64,000 nucleotides of DNA from Arthrobacter sp. H35-D1 (GTDB lineage Bacteria > Actinomycetota > Actinomycetes > Actinomycetales > Micrococcaceae). Positions 51,478-60,272 of the stretch are shown in pieces (within the stretch, counting starts at the first letter, position 1; each line of letters starts with the position of its first letter). The notes beneath the pieces were generated by a model that was not told where the DNA came from, searched no databases, and saw only the letters and a list, made by a program, of their open reading frames with translations. The stretch covers positions 446,534 to 510,533 of the forward strand of contig NZ_JASISP010000001.1 of the NCBI RefSeq assembly GCF_030063185.1. Direction: 5' to 3'. A program made the translations under genes and the position numbers.

Positions 51478-51995
51478 ACCACAAGTATAGATCACTTGTC
51501 TGATCCATGCTATAGATTCATCTTAATTCCCAAAGATATATTCTATCTCCAGACTGCCCGCTCATTGCCGGCCGGGTTGTTTATCCCTCGACCAGAACAA
51601 CGGAGGGTCGGTTCTAGATGCTGATAGTGTCCGCAGCTTTCCGGATCAGCCGGGCGAGAAGGGGCCGTCATTTTGTTGGTTGGATGCTGTCCGGCCCCCC
51701 GAAAGATGACATGAGGTGCTGGAACGTTGATCGTCATGCACGCGCAGTGGGCCGTGGTTGCCGCGTCCCGCATGCAGGTCACTTGCTTGTTGTTCGTGAC
51801 GGGGTGAGTGTCCGTGCGCATGCGATCATGCCACCGCATTTCGAAGCGTGTGCGGCATCCTTGGCGCTGGCGCTCACGGAGGTCAAAGTCCACGGTCAAG
51901 CCCCTATGTGAAAGCTGTGCTTACTCGAGGGGAAGTAGTCCTCCCGTGAGGCGTCCTGGTGGAGCCGACGTCCCAGGGAATACGGGCAGTGAACT
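51478..51995. other. intergenic region, no gene supported
   Basis: About 520 bases between the HNH gene promoter and a small plus-strand ORF. Open frames on both strands (up to about 118 codons) overlap and look random; some basic Arg/His-rich stretches could be remnants. An imperfect inverted repeat ACAAGT...ACTTGT lies at 51481-51499 in the HNH promoter. Confidence 0.45.
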
Positions 51996-52172
51996 ATGAC
52001 CACTGATAAGTTCGGTGCGACTCGATACGTAGGACTGTTTCAAATTCGTAGCGACCGGGAACTGCGGAAGATGTTGTTGAAGGACTTTGGCCGGGACTCA
52101 ACTACTCGCAGTCCTGCCGCACTGGGAGCAGCTCTCGCATTCTTGGAGCTGTGGGACCGCCTGGTCATTTAG
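51996..52172 (+). CDS. small 58-residue candidate protein overlapping a parS-like site
   Basis: ATG 51996 to TAG 52172 encodes MTTDKFGATRYVGLFQIRSD and continues LRKMLLKDFGRDSTTRSP to a hydrophobic helical end, LGAALAFLELWDRLVI. The composition and codon use look genuine; no family is recognised. The ribosome binding site is weak. The stop codon overlaps the parS-like site at 52171-52186. It could also be the surviving tail of an older gene. Confidence 0.42.
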   Translation: MTTDKFGATRYVGLFQIRSDRELRKMLLKDFGRDSTTRSPAALGAALAFLELWDRLVI

Positions 52173-52186
52173 TTTCACGTGAAACG
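52171..52186. promoter_or_regulatory. parS-like site (14/16)
   Basis: AGTTTCACGTGAAACG: the inner 14 bases match parS exactly and the two outermost differ. It is the last site before trxA. Confidence 0.78.
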
Positions 52187-52321
52187 AAGACTTGATCTCG
52201 ACTGCACCATGGATCCCAAAAACATGCTCTGAAGTGATCCTGACTTCGATTTTCTCAGAAGTAACACCCTGAAATAGTTGCTTAGGATCGATCTGGGAGA
52301 ATCCTCAGCTGATATTAAACA

Positions 52322-52352
52322 GGTGTGGACCGGACAATGTCCGGTCCACACC
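52322..52352 (-). terminator. trxA terminator
   Basis: GGTGTGGACCGGAC and GTCCGGTCCACACC form a 14-base stem with an AAT loop, 22 bases beyond the trxA stop. On the minus strand it is followed by the T-rich TGTTTAATAT. Confidence 0.88.
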
Positions 52353-52373
52353 CGCTAAATCAATTTGAGCGTC

Positions 52374-52700
52374 CTACTTGAGGAACTCAGCAAATTCTTT
52401 CTCGAAATACTGCTTGGGCCGTGCACCCACGACGGTACCCCGAACTTCACCACCCTGGAAAAGATAGACGGCAGGAATGGAGGTGATTCCATACTTGGCA
52501 GAGATAGCCGGGTTGGCATCGACGTCAACCTTGACCACGTCGACCTTGTCGGCGTACTCCACGGAGATCTCGTCGAGGATGGGTCCGAGTTTGCGGCAGG
52601 GGCCACACCACTCGGCCCAAAAATCCACGATGACAGGTTTTTCGGAGTTTAAGACATCAGCACTGAATGTTGCATCTGTTGCGCTCTTGGCGTTGCTCAT
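52374..52700 (-). CDS. trxA: thioredoxin
   Basis: 108 residues with the active site WAEWCGPCRK and the cis-proline in ITSIPAVYLF. It reduces protein disulfides in the cytoplasm and is recycled by the thioredoxin reductase encoded 16 bases upstream in the same direction. An intrinsic terminator ends the unit. Confidence 0.96.
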   Translation of the reverse strand: MSNAKSATDATFSADVLNSEKPVIVDFWAEWCGPCRKLGPILDEISVEYADKVDVVKVDVDANPAISAKYGITSIPAVYLFQGGEVRGTVVGARPKQYFEKEFAEFLK

Positions 52701-52716
52701 AGTGAACTACTTTCTC

Positions 52717-53673
52717 TTAGGAATTCTGGTCGGCCAGGAAGTGCTCTACATCCAATGCGGCTACACATCCTGAACCGGCCGCAGTGATGGCCTGGCGGTA
52801 GGTCGGGTCCACGACGTCGCCGGCTGCAAAAACGCCGGGCAGGGTGGTCCTTGACGTGCGACCTTCAACGGCAATGGTTCCGGCAGCTGTGAGCTCAAGG
52901 ACGCCCTTGACCAGATCAACGCGAGGATCGTTGCCTATGGCAACAAATACACCCGTCACGGCAAGCTCGCTCTTCTCGCCGGTGACCAAGTTGTTGAGCC
53001 GAATCCCGCTGACCTTTGCATCACCCTCGACGGTCTCGACCTCGCTGTCCCAGATGAACTTGATCTTCGGGTGGTTGAGCGCTCGGTCTGCCATAATCTT
53101 GGAGGCACGCAGGGTATCCCTGCGGTGCACCACCGTCACGGACTCGGCAAACTTCGTCAGGAAGATCGCTTCCTCCATGGCCGAATCGCCACCTCCAATG
53201 ACCGCAATATCGTGGCCCTTGAAGAAAAATCCGTCACACGTGGCACAAGAACTAACGCCGTGGCCCACAAGGCGCTTTTCGCCCTCGACACCCAACTCAC
53301 GGTAGGCGGAACCGGTGGAAATGATGACGGTTCGGGCCTTGAACTCCTGTCCGTCGGCCAAGGTTACCGTCTTGACGGCACCTTCGAGCTCAACGGAAGT
53401 GACGTCGTCGTACATTATTTCGGTGCCGAACCGCTCAGCCTGCTGGCCCAAGTTCTCCATGAGATCGGGACCCATGATGCCCTCCGGGAAACCGGGGAAG
53501 TTCTCTACATCGGTGGTGTTCATGAGTTCTCCACCAGCGGTGACAGAACCGGCGATCATCAATGGCTTCAGGTCGGCGCGAGCGGAGTAGATTGCTGCGG
53601 TGTATCCTGCCGGGCCCGAACCTATGATGATGACATCACGGACGTCGCTTGCGGGGGTTGCTTGCGTGCTCAC
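52717..53673 (-). CDS. trxB: thioredoxin-disulfide reductase
   Basis: 318 residues. The FAD-binding motif [15 protein letters not shown] is at the start, the redox cysteines are in CATCDG, and the NADPH-binding motif is [12 protein letters not shown]-terminal [11 protein letters not shown] block completes the FAD site. It transfers NADPH electrons to thioredoxin. GTG 53673 start; 16 bases precede trxA, so the two form an operon. Confidence 0.97.
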   Translation of the reverse strand: MSTQATPASDVRDVIIIGSGPAGYTAAIYSARADLKPLMIAGSVTAGGELMNTTDVENFPGFPEGIMGPDLMENLGQQAERFGTEIMYDDVTSVELEGAVKTVTLADGQEFKARTVIISTGSAYRELGVEGEKRLVGHGVSSCATCDGFFFKGHDIAVIGGGDSAMEEAIFLTKFAESVTVVHRRDTLRASKIMADRALNHPKIKFIWDSEVETVEGDAKVSGIRLNNLVTGEKSELAVTGVFVAIGNDPRVDLVKGVLELTAAGTIAVEGRTSRTTLPGVFAAGDVVDPTYRQAITAAGSGCVAALDVEHFLADQNS

Positions 53674-53799
53674 GGGTAAGTGTTCCTCTTCCTACATTGA
53701 GTGTCCGCGGCGATGCGGCTCGTTTGGACCTTCGCTATCCACAACTGCATCAACTGTGTGGATATTCCTACCACGCGAGCGGGGAGGAATGGTTGGGAG

Positions 53800-55278
53800 T
53801 TACTTGACTACGATTTCGGTGATCTTTAAGCCATAGGGATACGTCACGAAGGGCTGAAGTTTGGGAGCCTGTGTGAAGTTGATGATCACGTATTTGGCCT
53901 TGATGCCCGGAGCTGCGGTCAGCGTAAATTCAGGGGCGCTGAAGGATCCGCTGCCGATCTTCGTGGCGCCCTGCAGCTCCGGCTTGGAGTTGGTCAGGAT
54001 ATTGAACTGCCCGCCGGAACCGGCCAACTGACTGATGCTCACTGAGCCGATCGTGGCTTCCTCTTTCAATGCGACGACCAAATCGATGCCTTCGTTGAGA
54101 TTGGCGAAATCGGCAGCGGAGTATTCCACTGTGGGCCAATAGGTGCCCTTGTTCCCGTCGATGGCGTCCGTCAGACGGGACGTATACCTCTCGGCATAGT
54201 TTTGAACGCCAGGGGCGAACGTAGTGATGTCGGTCAGGCCAGTGATTACGGGCGCCACCACTGCCGGTGCGGGTGGGGCATCCGTGGCGGCAGGCTTGTC
54301 ACTGGCCTGCGGCGACTGGGCGGCGGAGGTCGCCGGACCAGCCTGGTTGTCAGTACCGTTGAACAGTCCACCAATGTGTTGGGTCGCAAAAAAGAGGGCG
54401 CCAATGAGCAAGACACCCACGATTGCCCCTGTCAGCCAGCGTCCGCCGGCGCGCGGGGAGTTCTCTTCGTCGTCGTCCAGCAGATCATCCTGCTCCGGGT
54501 ATTCCTCCTCTTGACTGGAGGCTAGGTTGGAGCCTTCGTCGGCACCGCGCAATTCTGCAGGGAAGATGCCGGGGCGGCGGGCGTCTGCAGTTTCGTCATG
54601 GGGGACCTCTTCGTCGAGGCCGTAATCTTCCTCGTCCCACAATGTCACCTTGGATGCAGGAGCTTGCGGCTCGGCTTGTGGTGCCGGAGGCACGACGGCG
54701 GCACCCAGGCCGGCATCCGATGTTGCCTGAGCTGGGGTTGCCTGCGCTTGGGTCGCCGGTGCTGGGGCTGCCGGGGCCTGTGTCGGCGGCGTGTACAAGG
54801 GCACCGCGCCCTGGCCCACGCGGGGCAGCGGGTGCGCCGGGGTCAGCGGGGAATTGTCGTCATAGATGTAAGGACCACCGACCGGTGCGGCGTCACGGGT
54901 CCTGCCAAAAATTTCAGTCCCGAGTGTATCGGTGAAGAACGGCTCCTGGTAGACGTCTTCTTGCGGTTCGGTGGGGACCACCAGGTCGAGCAGGTCTGCG
55001 GGGGACGTCCGGGCAGCAATGAGGTACGTGGCATTGTCCTGGACACCAAGGTCCAAGATGGAGACGTTGGAAATCCGCGCTCCGGTGGCAACTTCGCGGG
55101 CACTTTGGGTCAAATTAGCCGAATTTTCAACGGCGGAAGCGAGAATGCTGACAGGCCGGTTCAGGACTTGGTCAAGACCGTCCAAAATGACGTCGTTCTC
55201 GGCGGAGGCCAAGATGCGGCCGGTCACTTTGTAGCGACCGCCCAGGATGGAGCCCACATCGATGGGTTGTGGCACCAA
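53800..55278 (-). CDS. membrane protein with pseudokinase-like N-terminus and extracellular discoidin-like domain
   Basis: 492 residues. The first about 95 residues resemble the N-lobe of a protein kinase (GSILGGRYKVTGRILASAEN) but lack the glycine loop, HRD and DFG motifs, so it cannot be an active kinase. A Pro/Ala/acidic linker (about 130-280) precedes a membrane helix near 283-305. The outer domain (about 345-492; GNKGTYWPTVEY, SVSISQLAG) has a jelly-roll character. In mycobacteria, a pseudokinase, membrane helix and similar outer domain are fused to MurJ (MviN); here they are a separate gene just downstream of murJ. Role inferred: FHA-dependent control of lipid II export. Confidence 0.75.
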   Translation of the reverse strand: MVPQPIDVGSILGGRYKVTGRILASAENDVILDGLDQVLNRPVSILASAVENSANLTQSAREVATGARISNVSILDLGVQDNATYLIAARTSPADLLDLVVPTEPQEDVYQEPFFTDTLGTEIFGRTRDAAPVGGPYIYDDNSPLTPAHPLPRVGQGAVPLYTPPTQAPAAPAPATQAQATPAQATSDAGLGAAVVPPAPQAEPQAPASKVTLWDEEDYGLDEEVPHDETADARRPGIFPAELRGADEGSNLASSQEEEYPEQDDLLDDDEENSPRAGGRWLTGAIVGVLLIGALFFATQHIGGLFNGTDNQAGPATSAAQSPQASDKPAATDAPPAPAVVAPVITGLTDITTFAPGVQNYAERYTSRLTDAIDGNKGTYWPTVEYSAADFANLNEGIDLVVALKEEATIGSVSISQLAGSGGQFNILTNSKPELQGATKIGSGSFSAPEFTLTAAPGIKAKYVIINFTQAPKLQPFVTYPYGLKITEIVVK

Positions 55279-55446
55279 ATCCTCCTCTTACATGCATGGG
55301 GGCCCGTGCAGGTCATGCACACGAAGCCATATGTTGACTGATTCTATAGGAAAATGCTGCGAGTTCCATGGTTGCCGCGGCAGCGGTGGAGCACAGCTTC
55401 CAAATTGTTGTCCGCGGTGGTCAGGCTGCAGAACTGGCGGTCGTAT

Positions 55447-57297
55447 TTAGCGGATGGGGAGGCGATTGCGGAGTTTTGCCAGCAGAGGATTCAGCAGGGC
55501 ATCCACCTCCTCAACGCGCAAGCGCTTGAGGATCACGATATAGATGACGGCCATTAGCGTTCCGACGACAGCCAAGGTCAGCGCCGAAGCGGAAATGGAC
55601 GTCCACATGAACCCTTCGCTTGAGGAACTGCCAAATAGACGCAGTATCAGCTCCCCGACCACTCCGGCGACCAGGGCTGCCACAAGGAAGCGCATGTGTG
55701 CGCGCAGGATCAGCCCGCCGCCATAGTTTCCAAGCTTACGCTTCAGGAAAAAGTGGCTGACGATGGGGGCCACAACGTTGCTAAGGGTGTAGCTGGCCGC
55801 CAGGCCGTAAATGATCCATTCCTGGGGCAGCAGGCTTGCGAGCAGGGCTGTGGTGAGACCCAGCCCCACCATGATGCACTGGATGACGAACGGCGTGCGG
55901 GCATCTTCCTGTGCGTAGAAGACCCTGTTGAGGATGAAGTTGATGCTGAAGAAAGGTGCCCCGACAGCCAGAATTGCCAGCGTGATTGCCACATGACGTC
56001 CCACTGTTTCCTGATTGCCGCTAAAGAGCATTCCCAAGGGACCTGAAAGCACCACGAGGGCGACCGCGGCAAACACTGTGGCCATGCCTGTGGTGCGCAA
56101 GGCACCCGCCAGCGAGATGCGCAGGCCGGACATGTCCTTGCTTGCTGCCGCATGGGCCATGGCCGTAAACATCACCGTGGCAATGGACAGGGCGATAATC
56201 GAGTGGGGCATGATGTACAACTCGGTTGCCCGGTTCAAAACGTAAACGTCAGGTATTCCCGGGTCCCCGCCTGAGCTGCCGCCGAGAGGAATGGTGGAAA
56301 CGCGCAGGATGACAAGGAAAGTCAGGTTGCCAATGATCATGGTGCCCATGGTCCAGCCGGCAACCTTGACGGTGGCCCCCAACCCGGTGCCCTTCAATCC
56401 GAACTTGGGCCGCAGGTTCAGGCCGAGCCGGTGGACGGGAATGATGAGCGCGGCCGATTGCGCCACAATGCCCAACGTGGCGGTGCCAGCCAGCATCCAG
56501 GTCTGACCGGTAGTCCAATTCTCCACCGTGTGGGGGTTGGAGACGGCACTGCCGGAAATGACAATGAACACCAGCAGCCCGGCAATGGCCACCACGTTGT
56601 TGACGACTGGTGCCCATGCGTAGGCCCTGAAGGCATTGTGGGCGTTGAGGACCTGGCCCAATAACGAAAACAGCCCGTAGAAGAAGATCTGCGGCAACAG
56701 GAACAAGCCAAAAGTGATGGACAGCTGCAATTCGCTTCCACTGAAGGAGGTGAAAAGCCCCAAGATCGGCCCCACCAGCAGCATCACTATGGCGGTGATC
56801 ACCAGCAGGCCCACAACACCCAGGGTCAGCAGCCGCGAGATGAAGTCGGTGCCCTTGTCCGGCTGTTTGCTGGCCTTGGCGATCTGCGGGATCAGCACGG
56901 CATTGAACACGCCGCCGGCAAGGAGCAGGAAAATCAGGTTCGGAAGGTAGTTGGAGCCCTCAAAGATCGTGGCGATGGCAGTGCCTGCAATGGCAATGCC
57001 GAGCACCATGGCCTTGATGAAGCCTAGGATGCGCGACGCCAGGGTGCCTATGGCCATGGTTGCGCTGGACCGGGCACTGCTCGGTACCGGTGTGCCGGGT
57101 TTGGGAACGGTGGATCCCGTTCCACCCGGCACGGGTGCGCCGGGGTCCAATGCGACGGAGCCAGCTACGGCCGACGGCGTTTGGCCGCGGCTCGAGGCGA
57201 CGGTCACGGGGTGCGCCTTGGTACTGGGGGGCGGGGCAGCCAGGCGCGGGGCTGCAGCGGGTTTCGGCGGGATGCGGAGCCGTTCATCGTTAGACAT
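55447..57297 (-). CDS. murJ: lipid II flippase MurJ
   Basis: 616 residues. A disordered Pro/Ala/Thr N-terminus (about 1-75) precedes 14 hydrophobic helices of the MOP superfamily, with family blocks RILGFIKAMVLG, EGSNYLPNLIFLLLAGG and the central RATELYIMPHS. It flips the peptidoglycan precursor lipid II across the membrane. The open frame ends RLRNRLPIR without a pseudokinase, unlike mycobacterial MviN, and the putative partner follows 168 bases later. Confidence 0.94.
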   Translation of the reverse strand: MSNDERLRIPPKPAAAPRLAAPPPSTKAHPVTVASSRGQTPSAVAGSVALDPGAPVPGGTGSTVPKPGTPVPSSARSSATMAIGTLASRILGFIKAMVLGIAIAGTAIATIFEGSNYLPNLIFLLLAGGVFNAVLIPQIAKASKQPDKGTDFISRLLTLGVVGLLVITAIVMLLVGPILGLFTSFSGSELQLSITFGLFLLPQIFFYGLFSLLGQVLNAHNAFRAYAWAPVVNNVVAIAGLLVFIVISGSAVSNPHTVENWTTGQTWMLAGTATLGIVAQSAALIIPVHRLGLNLRPKFGLKGTGLGATVKVAGWTMGTMIIGNLTFLVILRVSTIPLGGSSGGDPGIPDVYVLNRATELYIMPHSIIALSIATVMFTAMAHAAASKDMSGLRISLAGALRTTGMATVFAAVALVVLSGPLGMLFSGNQETVGRHVAITLAILAVGAPFFSINFILNRVFYAQEDARTPFVIQCIMVGLGLTTALLASLLPQEWIIYGLAASYTLSNVVAPIVSHFFLKRKLGNYGGGLILRAHMRFLVAALVAGVVGELILRLFGSSSSEGFMWTSISASALTLAVVGTLMAVIYIVILKRLRVEEVDALLNPLLAKLRNRLPIR

Positions 57298-57368
57298 TGT
57301 GTCCCATCATCTCACTGCTGTCTTGGTGGCTGCTGGCAATGGAACGCAACGGCAGACAAGGGAAGTTG

Positions 57369-57908
57369 CTAGAAGTGTTCCGGCAGCAAGTCCCGCGCGA
57401 GGTCGCTGATGCGTCGCTCGTTGGGGAAGGAAAGCTTCTTTGCCAGTACGTCGATGGGCACCCAGGCGACGTCGACTGCTTCATGGTCTGGATCGTTTTC
57501 AATGGTGAGGAAACCGCCGGTGGCGCACAGCAGGAAGTGGTGAACTGTCTTATGGACCCGGTGGCCGCTGACGGTAAACCAGTAGTCAATGCTGCCCAAG
57601 GGGGCCAACACGTCTCCGGCGATGCCGGTTTCTTCCTCAATCTCACGCACGGCGGCTTCGGCATGGGTTTCCACGCCTTCGGGGTGGCCTTTCGGCAGGC
57701 ACCACTCAAGCCGACCACCGCGATTGATGCGGGCGATGATCGCAACCCGGGGTCCGTCGTCGTGCATTTCAACAACCACGCCGCCGGCGGAGATTTCCTC
57801 CACGGTGGGCAGCTGGCTTGGCGCACTGGGTGCTGCGGGCACGGTCGAGCGCCCCATTGCCGACGGCAACGGGTTCTTCTTCGGCGCGCGGGGCACGGGG
57901 TGAACCAT
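57369..57908 (-). CDS. NUDIX hydrolase
   Basis: 179 residues. A Pro/Ala linker of about 40 residues precedes a NUDIX fold with the full signature GX5EX7REX2EEXG starting at GHPEGVETH. It removes nucleoside diphosphate-linked groups with a divalent metal; the substrate is unknown. The position (divergent from pcnA, upstream of murJ) matches mycobacterial MutT4 (Rv3908). ATG 57908 and GTG 57917 are both possible starts. Confidence 0.92.
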   Translation of the reverse strand: MVHPVPRAPKKNPLPSAMGRSTVPAAPSAPSQLPTVEEISAGGVVVEMHDDGPRVAIIARINRGGRLEWCLPKGHPEGVETHAEAAVREIEEETGIAGDVLAPLGSIDYWFTVSGHRVHKTVHHFLLCATGGFLTIENDPDHEAVDVAWVPIDVLAKKLSFPNERRISDLARDLLPEHF

Positions 57909-58035
57909 GAAGTCCACTCTAGCTATCTTTGCCCAGGGATGATGACAGGGCGAAGCGTAGTTTTGGGGGTGTCACCGCGTGCGTCGCCGGCGGGGCACGC
58001 GTGCAGCTGCAAAAGTCTGGCATTGTTAAGGAACC

Positions 58036-59529
58036 ATGGATTTAGTGCCCGATACTTCAAAATTTGACCCAGTGGTTCTCGAACTGGGGCGGCTCTTTGC
58101 CGACGCCGGCTACGAACTTTCCCTTGTCGGCGGGCCTGTCCGTGACTTGTTCCTGGGCCGTGCTTCCCCGGACTTGGACTTCACCACGAATGCCACCCCT
58201 GATGAAATTCTGTCAGTGGCAAAGAAGTGGGCGGATTCGCATTGGGAGATGGGCCGGGATTTTGGCACCATTGGCTTCCGCAAGCGCAACCGCAACAAAG
58301 AGGTGATGCTCATTGAGGTCACCACCTACCGGGCGGAGGCGTACGACCCCGAGTCGCGCAAGCCCGTGGTGGCCTTTGGCACCTCCCTTGTCGATGATTT
58401 GCAGCGGCGCGACTTCAGCGTCAATGCCATGGCCCTGCGACTGCCCGGCATGGAACTTGTCGACCCCTTTGGCGGGGCCAAGGACCTGGCTGCCGGGTTG
58501 TTGCGCACCCCCGGCACGGCCGAGGATTCCTTCTCGGACGACCCCCTGCGGATGATGCGCGCAGCCCGGTTTGCCTCCCAGCTCGGTTTTGCGCTGGCCC
58601 CGGACGTCGTTGCCGCCATGACCGACATGGCGGAACGGATCAGCATTATTTCCGCAGAGCGTGTCCGCGATGAACTCGTGAAGCTGATTTGCGGGCCGCA
58701 TCCGCGCGCCGGTGTGGACATTCTTGTGGATTCGGGCCTGGCCGCGTTGGTGCTGCCGGAAATCCCAGCGCTGAAGCTGGAAACGGATGAACACCACCGC
58801 CACAAGGACGTCTACCAACACTCCCTGCAAGTCTTGGAACAGGCGGCGGAGCTCGAGAGCGGGCCGGATGGTCCTGTTCCCGGCCCCGACTTTGTGTTGC
58901 GTTTTGCGGCGCTGATGCACGACGTCGGGAAGCCCAAGACCCGCCGTTTTGAACCCGGCGGCGCGGTCAGCTTCAGGCACCACGACTTGGCCGGGGCGAA
59001 GCTGACGGCCAAGCGGATGAAGGCCCTGCGCTTTGACAACGAATCCATCAAGGCCGTTTCACGACTGGTTGAACTGCACATGCGTTTTTACGGGTATGGC
59101 GAAGCTGGCTGGAGCGATTCGGCCGTGCGCCGCTACGTGACCGACGCCGGAGACCTCCTGCAGCGTTTGCACCGGCTGACCCGCTCCGACGTCACCACCC
59201 GCAACCAACGCAAGGCCGAGCGGCTCGCCTTCGCCTATGACGACCTTGAACAGCGCATTGCCGTGCTGGCTGAGCAGGAAGAGCTCGATTCCATCCGCCC
59301 GGACCTTGACGGCGAAGCCATCATGACCCTGCTGGGGATCAAGCCGAGCCGCGTCGTGGGACGCGCCTACAACTTCCTGCTTGAACTGCGCATGGAGCAC
59401 GGGCCCCTTGGTGCGGGGAAGGCGGAAGTTGAATTGCTGAAATGGTGGGCCGAGCAGCCCGAGGCGCAGCCGGAGCCCGAGCCCGAGGGGCCACCTGCTG
59501 CTGTTGCCAGCGCGGCCACTGAAGAATAA
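58036..59529 (+). CDS. pcnA: CCA tRNA nucleotidyltransferase / poly(A) polymerase-family protein
   Basis: 497 residues. The class II nucleotidyltransferase motif is GGPVRDLFLGRASPDLDFTT, followed by FGTIGFRK and RRDFSVNAMAL. An HD domain (about 255-400) has HRHKDVYQHSLQVLE and AALMHDVGKPKTRRF. It adds or repairs the CCA end of tRNAs; most tRNA genes in this window do not encode CCA. It is divergent from the NUDIX gene, as in mycobacteria (Rv3907/Rv3908). Confidence 0.94.
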   Translation: MDLVPDTSKFDPVVLELGRLFADAGYELSLVGGPVRDLFLGRASPDLDFTTNATPDEILSVAKKWADSHWEMGRDFGTIGFRKRNRNKEVMLIEVTTYRAEAYDPESRKPVVAFGTSLVDDLQRRDFSVNAMALRLPGMELVDPFGGAKDLAAGLLRTPGTAEDSFSDDPLRMMRAARFASQLGFALAPDVVAAMTDMAERISIISAERVRDELVKLICGPHPRAGVDILVDSGLAALVLPEIPALKLETDEHHRHKDVYQHSLQVLEQAAELESGPDGPVPGPDFVLRFAALMHDVGKPKTRRFEPGGAVSFRHHDLAGAKLTAKRMKALRFDNESIKAVSRLVELHMRFYGYGEAGWSDSAVRRYVTDAGDLLQRLHRLTRSDVTTRNQRKAERLAFAYDDLEQRIAVLAEQEELDSIRPDLDGEAIMTLLGIKPSRVVGRAYNFLLELRMEHGPLGAGKAEVELLKWWAEQPEAQPEPEPEGPPAAVASAATEE

Positions 59530-59595
59530 GTTGCTGAGGACCAAGTTGGAGTCCAAACCCACCCGGGAAACATTCGTTGATTGGAATATAATACC

Positions 59596-60219
59596 GTGAG
59601 CCAGAGCCAGACAGAGAACACCCCGGCCCCACCTGTCCCGGGCGGGCCCAAGCTTTGGCTGCTGCGCCATGGTGAGACCGAGTGGTCCCGCAGCGGCCAA
59701 TACACGGGCCTGACGGACATGCCGTTGACCGAGGCCGGGGAAGCACAGGCCCGCTCGGCACAGGCTGCCGTGTCCGACGTCGACTTTGACCTGGTCCTGA
59801 CGTCGCCGCTGCAGCGTGCCCACCTAACGGCGACGCTGGCGGGCTTTCCAGCGGCTGAAGTGGAGCCCAACGCCGTGGAATGGGACTACGGCGATTACGA
59901 GGGCATCAACAGCGCCGTGGTTCGGGCGGAAAACCCCGGGTACTTGATCTGGGACAATGGCGTGCCCAACGGCGAGACGTTGGAAGAGGTCGCGGCGCGT
60001 GCCGACAGGATCGTTGCCCGCGTGCGCGCCGTGCAGCGCGCCGACGGTACACCAGCGAACATCTTGTTGGTGGCCCACGGCCACTTCCTTCGCATCCTCA
60101 CCGCCCGCTGGCTGGGACTGCCGGCAGGTGAAGGCCGCCACTTCGTCTTGGGCACCGCCAAGGTTTGCACGTTGGGATGGGACAAGAAGACTCCGGCTGT
60201 CGAACAGTGGGGCCTGTAG
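59596..60219 (+). CDS. histidine phosphatase family protein
   Basis: About 207 residues. The catalytic motif LRHGETEW is near the start, the second histidine is in VAHGHFLRIL, and TSPLQRA supplies the phosphate pocket arginine. It is a small phosphatase or phosphoglycerate mutase-like enzyme of unknown substrate. GTG 59596 is preferred; TATAAT at 59587-59592 lies just upstream of it, so the start may be nearly leaderless. The frame extends to TTG 59581. Confidence 0.9.
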   Translation: MSQSQTENTPAPPVPGGPKLWLLRHGETEWSRSGQYTGLTDMPLTEAGEAQARSAQAAVSDVDFDLVLTSPLQRAHLTATLAGFPAAEVEPNAVEWDYGDYEGINSAVVRAENPGYLIWDNGVPNGETLEEVAARADRIVARVRAVQRADGTPANILLVAHGHFLRILTARWLGLPAGEGRHFVLGTAKVCTLGWDKKTPAVEQWGL

Positions 60220-60272
60220 CGTCCATGTGATGCAATCAGGCTGGCGGGTGGTGAACCGGTAAGCTCGTGGGC

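Noticed and set aside
51618-51911. A 97-codon plus-strand frame upstream of the 58-residue ORF
   Set aside because: The Arg/His/Cys-rich composition, lack of a ribosome binding site and an equally long overlapping frame on the other strand suggest chance.
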